Positions 35,261 to 43,713 are shown, counted from the stretch's first letter. The stretch: 64,000 nt of DNA from Bacillus mycoides (GCF_018742245.1 NZ_CP036132.1:2351001-2415000); one strand, 5' to 3'. Notes: generated by a model not told the origin, from the sequence alone. A program made the numbers and translations.

Positions 35261-37201
35261 ATGAAACAAGCAGTTTGGTTTCCAACAGAAGAATATAAAG
35301 AAAAAACGCGTTTATTTGGTTGGATGAAATCATTAGGCTATGAAGATTACGAAGCTTTTTATAATAAGTCAATTGAAGAAACAGCTTGGTTTTGGGGAGA
35401 AGCTGAGAGAGCAGTTGGCTATCAGTGGATGAAACCATATACAGAAGTGTTAGATTTAGAAAATGGTACACCGTTTGCACAGTGGTATACTGAGGGAACT
35501 TGTAACGTTGTAGAATCTGCTTTATCTCGCTGGCTTGCAGACGATAAAACGAAAACACAAGCAGCACTTATGTATGAAGGGGAAAACGGAACTTCGAAAT
35601 CATTTACATATGAAGAGCTTGACAGTTGGGTAAGCTGTGTTGCAAACGGTTTGAAACATGCTGGTATTGAAAAAGGTGATCGTGTAACAATTTACATGCC
35701 AATGATTCCTGAAACAGTTGTTGCTATGTTAGCAGTAATGAAAATTGGAGCGATTATTTCACCAATATTCTCAGGTTTTGCTGCGGATGCAGTAATGACA
35801 CGTGTACAAGCAGCGGGTTCAAAAATGATTATTACCGCAGATGGCTTTTCACGCCGTGGGAAAATTGTTTCATTAAAAGATGAAGTAGATAAAGCTTGTG
35901 AACATTGTCCAACTGTTGAAAAGGTGGTAATTGTTCGTCATGCAGGAAATGATTTTACACCGCATAATTATGATTTTTCATGGAGTACGTTAGAAAAAGA
36001 AAAACCATTTATACATGCTGAAGAAATGAACAGTGATGATCCATTAATGCTTATATATACATCTGGAACGACTGGTAAGCCGAAGGGGACAGTACACACA
36101 CATGCTGGTTTCCCGTTAAAATCTGCATTTGATGCAGGATTTGGAATGAATATAAAACAAGGCGACCGCGTATTATGGGTAACTGATATGGGCTGGATGA
36201 TGGGACCATTTTTACTATTCGGCTCTTTAATTAATGGTGCAACAATGGTTATGTACGAAGGTGTTCCAGACTTCCCAGAAGCAGATCGCTTATGGGAGAC
36301 AGTTGATAAATATGAAATTACTCATCTCGGTATTTCGCCAACGTTAATCCGTGCATTAATGGCAAAAGGTGATGAGTATGTAAATAAACATTCTTTAAAG
36401 AGTTTAGAAGTATTCGCATCAACAGGAGAACCTTGGAATCCAGATCCGTGGATGTGGCTGTTTGAAACAGTTGGAAAAGGAAAGGTCCCGATCTGTAACT
36501 ACTCAGGTGGAACTGAAATTTCTGGTGGGATTTTCGGTAATGTTCTTATAAAGCCAATTGCACCGATTAGTTTTAACGCATCTTTACCAGGAATGGCAGC
36601 AGTTGTACTTGATAATCAAGGTAAACCGATTCGTGATGAAGTCGGAGAATTATGTTTAGAAAAACCGTGGGTTGGTATGACGAAAAGTTTCTGGGAAGAT
36701 GATGAGCGTTATGTGAACACATACTGGTCACGTTTTGAAAATAAATGGGTTCATGGTGACTGGGTCATTTATGACGGTGAGCAATATATCATTACAGGAC
36801 GTTCAGATGATACGTTAAACATTGCTGGAAAACGTATTGGGCCTGCTGAATATGAATCTATTCTTGTGAAACATAATGATGTAATAGAAGCAGCGGCAGT
36901 TGGTGTACCGGACGATGTAAAAGGTGAAGTTTGTCATTGTTTTGTTGTATTACGAGACGGTGTAATATTCTCTGGAGAGTTAAAGAAAGAATTAATGAGT
37001 TTAGTAAACTCTCATATTGGTAAAGCTTTATGTCCAAAAGACATCCACGTTGTAGAAGATTTACCAAAAACACGAAATTCTAAAGTAATGCGACGTGTTA
37101 TTAAAGCAGCTTACTTAGGAAAAGAGTTAGGAGATTTATCGTCACTTGTAAATCCTGAAGTAGTTCCGTTTATTCAGGGGTTACAGTCTAGCAAACTATA
37201 A
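35261..37201 (+). CDS. AMP-forming acyl-CoA synthetase (acetoacetyl-CoA/acetyl-CoA synthetase-like)
   Basis: 646 residues. Core motifs: LMLIYTSGTTGKPKGTVHTH (A3), NYSGGTEISGG (A5), and WVHGDWVIYDGEQYIITGRS (A7/A8) with the late Lys region PKTRNSKVMRRVIKAAY (A10). The N-terminal cap and length are of the acetyl-CoA synthetase class, not the shorter medium-chain type found as YngI in B. subtilis. Since HMG-CoA lyase yields acetoacetate, activation of acetoacetate is the most sensible role here; acetate or propionate remain possible. ATG follows AAGGAGGGG. Last gene of the leucine operon, ended by the terminator at 37209. Confidence 0.82.
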   Translation: MKQAVWFPTEEYKEKTRLFGWMKSLGYEDYEAFYNKSIEETAWFWGEAERAVGYQWMKPYTEVLDLENGTPFAQWYTEGTCNVVESALSRWLADDKTKTQAALMYEGENGTSKSFTYEELDSWVSCVANGLKHAGIEKGDRVTIYMPMIPETVVAMLAVMKIGAIISPIFSGFAADAVMTRVQAAGSKMIITADGFSRRGKIVSLKDEVDKACEHCPTVEKVVIVRHAGNDFTPHNYDFSWSTLEKEKPFIHAEEMNSDDPLMLIYTSGTTGKPKGTVHTHAGFPLKSAFDAGFGMNIKQGDRVLWVTDMGWMMGPFLLFGSLINGATMVMYEGVPDFPEADRLWETVDKYEITHLGISPTLIRALMAKGDEYVNKHSLKSLEVFASTGEPWNPDPWMWLFETVGKGKVPICNYSGGTEISGGIFGNVLIKPIAPISFNASLPGMAAVVLDNQGKPIRDEVGELCLEKPWVGMTKSFWEDDERYVNTYWSRFENKWVHGDWVIYDGEQYIITGRSDDTLNIAGKRIGPAEYESILVKHNDVIEAAAVGVPDDVKGEVCHCFVVLRDGVIFSGELKKELMSLVNSHIGKALCPKDIHVVEDLPKTRNSKVMRRVIKAAYLGKELGDLSSLVNPEVVPFIQGLQSSKL

Positions 37202-37208
37202 AATTACG

Positions 37209-37239
37209 AATGAGCTCTATGTAAATAGAGCTCATTTTT
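37209..37239 (+). terminator. Terminator of the leucine catabolic operon
   Basis: AATGAGCTCTAT pairs perfectly with ATAGAGCTCATT around GTAA, followed by TTTTAATG. Confidence 0.8.
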
Positions 37240-37644
37240 AATGTTTACAAAAAGATAAGAGAGAAAAAGTAAATTTGAAGTTGAAAAATCTACTATTAGT
37301 GTTAAGTATGTCTGTTTGTTTTTAGTTTTTATCAAAATAGGATACTGTGGCTGTCTATTCAATGGAGTGATTGAATTTTGCTAAGAATGAAAATTTAGTG
37401 AAGAAAAAAGTAATGAATAAAAGGAGAAATCCCTGGGGGACAGGGATTCAATAAGGGAGATATTATTGTCGTTCAATGTCGAAATTTGGCGTATCCGACA
37501 AATTAATATTATCACGAATTTTCAGGAGATTGTGATAGTGGATGTGTCAAAAATGTGTACGGGTTTCATATAAAAGTGTTATTTAAATAGGAAAAGGGAA
37601 AAGAATTAAGTTCACTGGTTCTTAAGATTTTTTCCCTTTTAAAT
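37240..37644. other. Intergenic region with short relics
   Basis: A TTG followed by a signal-peptide-like stretch (KLKNLLLVLSMSVCF, stop at about 37325) and a later open tail (GFNKGDIIVVQCRNLAYPTN) look like gene remnants. A terminator for the minus-strand gene lies at 37591-37641. Confidence 0.35.
37591..37641 (-). terminator. Terminator of the small minus-strand gene
   Basis: AAAAGGGAAAA and GAATTAAG pair with the CTTAAG and TTTTTCCCTTTT segments on the other side in a long, slightly bulged hairpin. Confidence 0.6.
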
Positions 37645-37842
37645 TTACTGTTTGTTCGTTGTTCTATATACAGCTGAAATTGGTAAATCTTCGCCATGTA
37701 AAGCTTGAGTACTGTCCTTTTTGTTTGAATCATGTGCCTCCTGAGATGTTTCTTGCATTTGCTCTTGGGCTTTACTAGGAGTATTCAGCGCATCCGATGA
37801 CACATAATCAAGTTGTTGACTTAATAGATTTTTTTTATCCAT
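37645..37842 (-). CDS. Small hydrophilic protein, possibly spore-related
   Basis: 65 residues, very polar and rich in Gln, Ser, Asp and Lys (SKAQEQMQETSQEAHDSNKK), no cysteine, no membrane segment; probably disordered. A strong ribosome site (AAAGGAG) precedes the ATG at 37842 and a terminator follows. Such short hydrophilic proteins are common among spore-core and sporulation proteins of Bacillus, and the neighbouring genes encode spore-surface proteins, but no family motif is recognised. Confidence 0.55.
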   Translation of the reverse strand: MDKKNLLSQQLDYVSSDALNTPSKAQEQMQETSQEAHDSNKKDSTQALHGEDLPISAVYRTTNKQ

Positions 37843-38077
37843 GTTATGTAGCTCCTTTTTGAACTTAGATATAAAAACGAAGTATTTTTAAATAGTTACG
37901 TGGATATTATGTATCTTTGAATGGAATTATATACACAAACTATATTGAGAATTTAACTAATTATAAAAATTACTTGTGATGACAAGCTTAAGAAATATAA
38001 AGATCATTAGTTCTTAATAAAAGCGTTATTTTAGTAGGGTGTCACGAAATTTCATTTGAAAGGAACATCCCAATGAT

Positions 38078-38106
38078 AAAAAAGAGCACTGTAAATCAGT
38101 GCTCAT
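38078..38106 (-). terminator. Terminator of the BclA-like gene
   Basis: GAGCACTG pairs with CAGTGCTC over a 5-base loop; on the minus strand a TTTTTTAT run follows. Confidence 0.7.
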
Positions 38107-38143
38107 CTTATCAAAAATTACTTAGTACTTAAAAATAAAACCA

Positions 38144-38653
38144 TTACGGACAATTCACAATGGTAATAGTGACGCTAGCCATTGTTCCAGGAGAATCAAG
38201 AAGTGAAGCAGTAACGGTTACTGTTCCAGGCCCATTAGCGGCTAGAAATACAACGGTAAAGTTACCTAAAGCATTGGTAATGACAGCAAGAGGAACCATG
38301 AAAGCAAGAGAAGGGTTACTAAATGAAAAACTGACCACTACTCCTGGAGTAGGACTACCGTTTACTAATACTTGACCCGAAAAAAATAAAGTATTATTTC
38401 CTTGAGTGGATACACATGCTGTGGTTTCGTTAGAAGTCAAGGTAATAGATGCAGGCCCAGCAGGAAGATTAAATCCAGTTGGTCCAGTTGGTCCGGTAGA
38501 ACCAGTTGATCCCGTTGGTCCTGTAGAACCAGTAGCTCCTGTAGAACCTGTAGAACCGGTGGGACCAGTAGGGAATTGAAAGGGTTGAACAGGTGGAAGT
38601 GTAGGTCCAATAGAACCCGGATTAAGTGCAGCAAAATATAAAAACTCGTGCAT
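38144..38653 (-). CDS. BclA-type collagen-like exosporium protein with Ig-like C-terminal domain
   Basis: 169 residues. The N terminus carries the exosporium-targeting leader [20 protein letters not shown], as in BclA, followed by about ten Gly-X-Y triplets (GPT, GST, GAT) that would form a short collagen-like stalk. The C-terminal domain (about 70-169) is beta-rich with alternating small and hydrophobic residues ([40 protein letters not shown]), resembling a bacterial Ig-like domain instead of the C1q/TNF-like domain of BclA. ATG 38653 follows AGGTGA; the GTG at 38662 lies in that site. Expected location: hair-like nap of the exosporium. Thr-rich triplets are glycosylation sites in BclA. Confidence 0.85.
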   Translation of the reverse strand: MHEFLYFAALNPGSIGPTLPPVQPFQFPTGPTGSTGSTGATGSTGPTGSTGSTGPTGPTGFNLPAGPASITLTSNETTACVSTQGNNTLFFSGQVLVNGSPTPGVVVSFSFSNPSLAFMVPLAVITNALGNFTVVFLAANGPGTVTVTASLLDSPGTMASVTITIVNCP

Positions 38654-38780
38654 TTTTATCACCTCTAAAAATCGTATTACTAATAGTAAATGTAATGATA
38701 GAGCAATGTGAAATGGACAAGCGGTTGTATTTTAATAAATTAAACAAAATAGTTATTTGATAGAAAAAGAAATTAAATAT

Positions 38781-38810
38781 AAAAAGGCGATTATCGTCAA
38801 ATCGCCTTTT
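38781..38810 (-). terminator. Terminator of the DivIC-like gene
   Basis: AAAAGGCGAT pairs with ATCGCCTTTT; the minus strand continues TTTATATTT. Confidence 0.7.
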
Positions 38811-38828
38811 GGGTAATGCAGTGTAATT

Positions 38829-39197
38829 TTATTCAGTTATTTGAAATATAGTTTCATTCGGTTTGGAAAATCCATACAGTTTCCTTGCGAATTTTAAAAT
38901 TTCTTCTTCACTACCTGTTAAAGCTTTAACATCATTTTTAAGGGAATGACCATCCTTCTTTAAAGAAGATAATTTTTGTTGCTCCGTATTAAGCGTGATT
39001 TGTTTTTCTTTAATCATTTCTTGTTGGTTATTAAGAGAATATTGAAGGACAAAAATTACAGATAATATAAAAGCCAAAGTAGTTATAATACGGCGTCTTG
39101 TTTTTTTATTATTACCTTGTTGGGTGTTAGGGTTCACTTGCTGTGAGGGTATCTTAGGATTTGATTGTTGTGATGATATTTTTGGGATGTTTCCCAT
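38829..39197 (-). CDS. FtsB/DivIC-family septum formation protein (paralog)
   Basis: 122 residues. A polar, Gln/Asn/Pro-rich cytosolic head of about 33 residues, a single membrane helix (IITTLAFILSVIFVLQYSL), a coiled coil (EMIKEKQITLNTEQQKLSSL) and the characteristic DivIC tail EEEILKFARKLYGFSKPNET. Family members bridge FtsL, FtsQ/DivIB and the septal synthase complex. The chromosomal divIC gene normally lies beside the yabQ region, so this copy is probably an accessory paralog, perhaps for the sporulation septum or for competition with DivIC. Stands alone with its own terminator. Confidence 0.72.
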   Translation of the reverse strand: MGNIPKISSQQSNPKIPSQQVNPNTQQGNNKKTRRRIITTLAFILSVIFVLQYSLNNQQEMIKEKQITLNTEQQKLSSLKKDGHSLKNDVKALTGSEEEILKFARKLYGFSKPNETIFQITE

Positions 39198-39403
39198 TAA
39201 AATGCCTCCATTACTGATTGTAGAATTTAAACCGTTTAAAAGTATTATAAATGTTCAATGGGAATTTTAGAAGATAGTTTAATATAGATGAGTTTTGTAA
39301 AGTTTAAACAAAATCCTTATTTAAATAAAAGGAACCCCGATTGTCTGCGGGGCCCCTAAGGGTAATCGTCAAGTAATGACGTACTCGACTAGTTAACGAT
39401 ATC

Positions 39404-40528
39404 ATGAATTTTTTGGTAAATATACTGGTAAATGCGTCCAAATTAATGAGAGCATTATTTGAAACAAAAACGCTATTTGCGCGACACGTTTCCTTATAAG
39501 TGTGTAAACACGAAATAGGAGGGTTATCAATTTGATAACAATAACCAATTGACTGAAAGTAGGAATGAAAGCCGTCAGGTTGAGCTGAAACTACTTATCT
39601 AATACTCCTACATGCAAGGCGTGATAGTAGTCACAAATTGTATGAAGCTAGGTGAAGTCGGCTGAACAAAACCTAAGTGAGAAATTATATGGTAATGGAT
39701 AGGTCGGGATGCTACAAAATATCTATGGTGAGAATGTCTAAATGGACTGGCGAACTTGCGAATGTACGGGTCTAAACGTTTAATACATCAGAAATGTGTA
39801 TGTCGTTAATGACGACGTTATCTACCGAAAAGTAAGATTAAATAGTATGAAATTCGGAACATCTAACGATGAGGATGTAAAGATAACAGGCTTAAAGTAA
39901 GCACCTAAGGATATATGTATAGCTAAGTCAATCGGAACGTGGTAAGCAAGAAACTGTCACTAACGCCTACTAGCAGACAGGTGTATATAAGGTTCTAACG
40001 AACCGAAATTGCCTTATTCTTGTGAAGGTGGGGACACAGTACCAGCGAAGCATGTAACGAATGTGGAGGGATAGTCCCTAGTCTTGTTCTTTGAAAACTA
40101 AATCAATTAGATGTAACTCACAGGATCGAGTAAGATGATGTGACCTTTCGTAAGAAAGGGGAATTAATACGTTGGTGAGTACAACATTGTTTGTAATCTA
40201 GTTGCTTTAGTATAGAAGAATAAGATGGGACGCTGTATGCGGTGAAAGTCGCACGTACAGTGTTAAGCGGGGGAAAAGATGGAGATAACTTCAAAGTCTT
40301 ACCTATCGCAACTAATAGGGAGGGGAATAATGATGATTCCATGGGACAAGCGAGTATACATTGTATCAAGGTGATCATTTTATTACAGAGGGGACAATTT
40401 TAGAGGTTAGTGAAAAGGCGAATAAATCATTATATTGGCTTTGGTGCATGTTAGCTCCAAGCTATGAAAAAGTGTGCGGTAATAGTGCAAAGCGACTTCG
40501 GTTGATTCGGATAGATGATGACGAATGA
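39404..40528 (+). CDS. Small gene split by a group II intron (predicted 78-aa product after splicing)
   Basis: Exon 1 (39404-39478) encodes 25 residues, MNFLVNILVNASKLMRALFE then TKTLF, ending in phase 0. Exon 2 (40367-40528) continues QGDHFITEGTILEVSEKANK ... RLRLIRIDDDE and a stop, also in phase 0. Joining them gives a smooth 78-residue small basic-acidic protein with no recognised domain. Frame closure depends on the intron ending 54 bases beyond the usual place (see the intron). No clear ribosome site precedes ATG 39404, which is a weak point; a hairpin (CCCCG...CGGGG, 39335-39352) lies upstream. Confidence 0.5.
39479..40366 (+). mobile_element. ORF-less group II intron with predicted 3' extension
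   Basis: 888 bases with no reverse transcriptase gene. The 5' end is GCGCGAC, close to the GUGYG consensus. Domain V is plain at 40230-40264 (CTGTATGCGGTGAAAGTCGC then ACGTACAG, a stem with GAAA-type loop). Domain VI follows (40274-40312) with the ACCTATCGCAAC 3' arm. EBS1 is probably AAATAGT at 39840-39846, in the loop of a CCGAA/TTCGG hairpin, pairing with IBS1 GCTATTT at 39472-39478 immediately before the splice site. Ending at 40312 would put a stop codon in the exon; ending at 40366 (…AT) restores the frame. Introns with such 53-56 base extensions are known in the B. cereus group (B.c.I4 type). Mobility would need a reverse transcriptase from elsewhere. Confidence 0.82.
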
Positions 40529-40694
40529 TATAAAAATTTCATTTTGTAGAGAAATGAGGTGATTAAGGATGGGCATAGAATATGCCATGTTTGTATTAAA
40601 AAAGAGCAGAATTTAGCCTATATATAAAGATGTTGGAATTGTTCTAAAGGGGGGGATATCTGAAATATAAATAATTGAGGGGAGTGAACTAATA

Positions 40695-41075
40695 ATGGAA
40701 ACTAGTACTTTTTTAGGATTGTTTTGGGGATGGATAACGGTTATCGTATCGGGAATACTTTTCGTACGTCCATCGGTACTACGTGAATTGAAAAAATTAG
40801 TGGTTGAAGACAGAGGATTTGGTATTATGTATGGTTTTCTATCGATTTTCCTAGGGTTAGGTAGTGTAATCCTACATAATGTATGGGTATTCAACTGGCA
40901 GGGGTTCCTAACGGTTATTGCATGGCTTGCATTATTAAAGGGAATCTACATAATTGCATATCCTGAACCCTCCAAGAAAACAGACTTTGAATTAAGGGTA
41001 CTATCTACACGTATAGCGCTCGCTATCATTGGCGCCTTGGCTTTATGGATGCTTATAGTAATCTATATAAAATAA
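40695..41075 (+). CDS. Small four-helix membrane protein
   Basis: 126 residues with four hydrophobic segments (FLGLFWGWITVIVSGILFV; GIMYGFLSIFLGLGSVILH; FLTVIAWLALLKGIYIIAYP; ALAIIGALALWMLIVIYI). A short charged loop follows helix 1. No domain is recognised; small integral membrane proteins of this layout are common. ATG 40695 follows GAGGGGAG and the gene ends in a terminator at 41124-41159. Monocistronic. Function unknown. Confidence 0.65.
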   Translation: METSTFLGLFWGWITVIVSGILFVRPSVLRELKKLVVEDRGFGIMYGFLSIFLGLGSVILHNVWVFNWQGFLTVIAWLALLKGIYIIAYPEPSKKTDFELRVLSTRIALAIIGALALWMLIVIYIK

Positions 41076-41123
41076 TCCTTTTCTAATAAGAACTATATTA
41101 AAATAAGTCTCTACGTGTTCATT

Positions 41124-41159
41124 GACAAAAAGCTGACTATACTTAGTCAGCTTTTTGTA
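41124..41159 (+). terminator. Intrinsic terminator
   Basis: ACAAAAAGCTGACTA pairs perfectly with TAGTCAGCTTTTTGT over a 4-base loop. Confidence 0.85.
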
Positions 41160-41225
41160 TATTACATTCTAGTATTTATCGGTCACAAAAGACATGTTCT
41201 CTCTTTTAGGTCGATATTGAAAATA

Positions 41226-41465
41226 TTACCAATTTTTTCTTTTACAATGACAACAAATAAAGAAACATTTACAACGACACTTATTTCGTTTAGAACTCCA
41301 ATCATTATCACAATGATTCTTTTCTTTAGATTTCCACCAATCATCATTACAATGCTTTTCCTTAGAACTCCAATCATCATCACAATGATTCTTTTCTTTA
41401 GATTTCCACCAGTCATCACAACAATGCTTTTTCTTAGAACTCCAACAATCATTTTTCCAGGACAT
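41226..41465 (-). CDS. Cys/His/Trp/Lys-rich tandem-repeat protein
   Basis: 79 residues. A repeat unit of about 23 residues (69 bases), with blocks of the form DDWSSKEKHC and DDWWKSKEKNHC, is present about two and a half times, followed by a tail CRCKCFFICCHCKRKNW with six cysteines in 11 residues. The ATG at 41465 has a strong GGGAGG site; a longer frame from 41495 overlaps that site. Repeats of Cys, His, Trp and Lys suggest metal binding or oxidative cross-linking, as in spore coat proteins. A CATAnnnT element on the minus strand (CATAGAAT, 41499-41506) fits the -10 of mother-cell SigK promoters. No family is recognised. Confidence 0.6.
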   Translation of the reverse strand: MSWKNDCWSSKKKHCCDDWWKSKEKNHCDDDWSSKEKHCNDDWWKSKEKNHCDNDWSSKRNKCRCKCFFICCHCKRKNW

Positions 41466-41550
41466 TCTTTTATACCTCCCTTCAATAGGATTCATACTAT
41501 TCTATGTTTTAGTAAAAGAATGGCTTGTTTATTAACCTATTATTTTACCT

Positions 41551-41788
41551 TTATATGATAGAGTGCTTTCTACTAGATATAGAATTCATACAAACTATGC
41601 TAATTTTCAAGAGATAGTTGAGAGAACTACTGGTTATGATATTAATCAACAAACACTTGTTGAAGGAAACGTTAAGATTTTAAATAATATCTTATTTTGG
41701 AGTACGCTTTTCTGAATGTATATTTCACAATGGTAAAGGGGAAATATACCAGATCACTGCAAACAAAGCCTATGTATATGTGAAGTAA
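41551..41788 (+). pseudogene. Endolysin/amidase C-terminal domain remnant
   Basis: One frame reads DRVLSTRYRIHTNYANFQEI then VERTTGYDINQQTLVEGNVK before a stop near 41716; another frame resumes with NGKGEIYQITANKAYVYVK and a stop at 41786-41788. This matches the style of the cell-wall-binding region of Bacillus phage amidases, broken by at least one frameshift. No catalytic domain is present. It is a relic of a prophage-type lysis gene; no other phage genes are nearby. Confidence 0.5.
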
Positions 41789-41946
41789 TAGGAAAAGGTG
41801 GTCCCTATTCAAGGAGCCGGCTTATTAAAAGTATAAATAAGAAGGTTTAGTACAAGTGTTTGTTTTTTTGTTTCTATGCTGTTGTCTCGTACACTTTTAA
41901 GCTATTGGACATACTTTACTAGTAGAAAGGATTAGGGGGTGAGGTT

Positions 41947-42303
41947 TTGGGTTCTCGATTTAATAATTGTAGAAAGAAATGTACGTGTAAGCATGATGAT
42001 TGTTGGGATATTTTTGAAGAGTGTAAAAATGAAAAGAATGAGAAATGTGACAGCTCTTGTGTACAAGGAATTAGAGACGAGCTTAAAAAATTAATTAATA
42101 AAACAGTGCGAATTAACACTGAAGGACGTACTTATATAGGTACTGTTTCTTCTGTAACTTGCGATGTTGTTAAGCTAGCTGCTATTCCTGGTTCAGTTGC
42201 AGCAATTATATCTCTTTGTAAAATTGAAGCAATTTTACCACCTGCTACAACTGTTGCTGATGAGTTTGATTTTAACGGTGTTGACGTAGCAAATAAAGAG
42301 TAA
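41947..42303 (+). CDS. Cys-rich protein with LSm/DUF2642-like domain, probable spore surface protein
   Basis: 118 residues. The first 40 hold nine cysteines and many Asp/Lys/Asn (CRKKCTCKHDDCWDIFEEC). The rest, from LKKLINKTVRINTEGRTYIG through TVSSVTCDVVKL and SLCKIEAILPP, has the five-strand pattern of the LSm-like DUF2642 domain found in spore coat proteins such as CotB. TTG 41947 follows AGGGGG. A terminator (42320-42347) ends it. With the Cys-rich repeat gene and the BclA-like gene nearby, a role in the coat or exosporium is likely but inferred. Confidence 0.6.
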   Translation: MGSRFNNCRKKCTCKHDDCWDIFEECKNEKNEKCDSSCVQGIRDELKKLINKTVRINTEGRTYIGTVSSVTCDVVKLAAIPGSVAAIISLCKIEAILPPATTVADEFDFNGVDVANKE

Positions 42304-42319
42304 TTATGCTTTATTTATG

Positions 42320-42347
42320 CTAAGCCATTCTTATGAATGGCTTTTTA
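42320..42347 (+). terminator. Intrinsic terminator
   Basis: AAGCCATTC pairs with GAATGGCTT, followed by TTTATTTTA. Confidence 0.8.
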
Positions 42348-42427
42348 TTTTATTTAAAAGGGAATATATTTTTCATATAGAAATAAATTTGAAGGTGTAT
42401 AAAAGGTTGTGTGAAAGGAGAATGAGA

Positions 42428-42940
42428 GTGATCAAGCTGAAACAATTTACAAGAACTGATTTCAAACAATTAATTAATTGGATCGATTCCGAAGAATTCT
42501 TAATACAATGGTCAGGAAGTGCATTTACATATCCTTTAAATGAACAGCAATTAGAGAAATATATAGAAAGTGCAAATACACTCGCTTTCAAAGTAATAGA
42601 TGAAGAGACTGAAGCAGTTATTGGTCATATTTCACTTGGGCAAATAGATAATATAAATAAATCTGCTAGAATTGGAAAAGTGCTAGTTGGTAATACGGAA
42701 ATGAGAGGACATTCAATAGGGAAATATATGATGAAAGCAGTACTTCAGGTTGCTTTTGAAGAATTGAAACTGCATAGAGTTACTCTTGGTGTTTATGATT
42801 TTAATACGTCAGCCATTTCATGTTACGAAAAAATAGGATTTGTAAAAGAAGGTTTATTAAGAGAGGCAAAAAAAGTAGGAGAAACGTATTGGAACTTATG
42901 GGAAATGAGTATGTTAGAATATGAATGGAACAATAATTAA
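42428..42940 (+). CDS. GNAT acetyltransferase (RimJ/RimL type)
   Basis: 170 residues of the GNAT fold. Conserved parts: EAVIGHISLGQID (beta 2-3), the acetyl-CoA site ARIGKVLVGNTEMRGHSIGK with MRGHSIGKYMMKAV as motif A, and the C-terminal NTSAISCYEKIGFVKEGLLR. The last block is typical of RimJ/RimL and SpeG-like N-acetyltransferases, which modify protein termini, polyamines or drugs. GTG 42428 is best: it stands 8 bases from AAGGAG, while an ATG at 42422 is only 2 bases away. Substrate unknown. Confidence 0.85.
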   Translation: MIKLKQFTRTDFKQLINWIDSEEFLIQWSGSAFTYPLNEQQLEKYIESANTLAFKVIDEETEAVIGHISLGQIDNINKSARIGKVLVGNTEMRGHSIGKYMMKAVLQVAFEELKLHRVTLGVYDFNTSAISCYEKIGFVKEGLLREAKKVGETYWNLWEMSMLEYEWNNN

Positions 42941-42993
42941 CAACAGTTCTTTATAATTATGTTATGTTAACTAAAGGGGTTTGGTGGGAAATC

Positions 42994-43554
42994 ATGAATA
43001 AAAAAACAAAAATAATTTCAATTGCAGCCGTTTCAGGAGGGGGGAAAACTACAATTACAGAAAGTTTAACGCATGAGCTAACGAATTCAAAGGCTCTATA
43101 CTTTGATAGTTATAAATTTGATAACTGTCCTGCTGATATTTGTAAATGGATTGATGATGGAGCGAATTATGATGAATGGCTACTTACACCACTAGTCCAG
43201 GATATTCAGCATCTTATACGAGATAGTAATTTGGACTATATTATTGTAGATTATCCTTTTGCATACTTAAATAGAGAAATGGGAGAATTCATTGATGTAA
43301 CTATATTTATCGACACACCTTTAGATATTGCGATGGCTAGAAGGATTTTGCGAGATTTTAATGAAGATACAATGAGTGAAATACATAATGATTTGAAACA
43401 TTACATGACACATGCGAGAAAAGCTTATTTAGAGGCAATTCATACTGTTAAACCAAATTCAGATATTGTCTTGGATGGATCTTTATCTGTAAAGGAAATA
43501 ATTGATCGTACACTAGAGGAACTTAATCGAAGAAAAGTGATTGTGAATGATTAA
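42994..43554 (+). CDS. Uridine kinase-like P-loop kinase
   Basis: 186 residues. P-loop AVSGGGKTTI near residues 12-21, Walker B-type IIVDYPFAY, and a lid region with MARRILRDF. The layout follows the uridine kinase/phosphoribulokinase-like family, in which a small metabolite is phosphorylated with ATP. No sugar or nucleoside specificity can be read. ATG 42994 is preferred over the upstream frame start at 42964, whose codons (TKGVWW) are not conserved in style. It follows the GNAT gene by about 50 bases and may share its transcript. Confidence 0.78.
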   Translation: MNKKTKIISIAAVSGGGKTTITESLTHELTNSKALYFDSYKFDNCPADICKWIDDGANYDEWLLTPLVQDIQHLIRDSNLDYIIVDYPFAYLNREMGEFIDVTIFIDTPLDIAMARRILRDFNEDTMSEIHNDLKHYMTHARKAYLEAIHTVKPNSDIVLDGSLSVKEIIDRTLEELNRRKVIVND

Positions 43555-43641
43555 ATGTATAGAGGAATATGTACAAAAGGATGAGCCACATTATATTATA
43601 GATGCCGTTAAGTGGACCAGTGGGGTAGGGGAGAGATAAGT

Positions 43642-43713
43642 GTGTACACTTTATTTCAATATAATTGGCAAGTAAGAGAAGAATTGTTTAAGTGGTGTGA
43701 ACAACTTAATTAG
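43642..43713 (+). pseudogene. DinB-family protein, N-terminal fragment
   Basis: GTG start then YTLFQYNWQVREELFKWCEQ and LN, stop at 43711-43713. It matches the N terminus typical of Bacillus DinB proteins (FQYNWxVRxxWFxWC). It is complemented by the C-terminal fragment of the same family on the same strand at 45241-45390; the middle (about 75 residues) is missing, with 1.5 kb of other genes in between. Confidence 0.6.

Noticed and set aside
40118..40378. Minus-strand frame of 86 codons
   Set aside because: It lies across intron domains V and VI and is explained by the RNA structure.
41252..41450. CRISPR-like repeats
   Set aside because: The repeats are tandem, coding and unspaced in protein frame; no spacers or cas genes.
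41183..41485. Minus-strand frame of 100 codons over the repeat gene
   Set aside because: A shifted frame of the same DNA repeat; the frame at 41226-41465 has the ribosome site and the Cys/His pattern.
41115..41558. Plus-strand frame of 147 codons
   Set aside because: Antisense of the Cys-rich repeat gene and starts inside a terminator; repetitive IIITM sequence is the mirror of the repeats.
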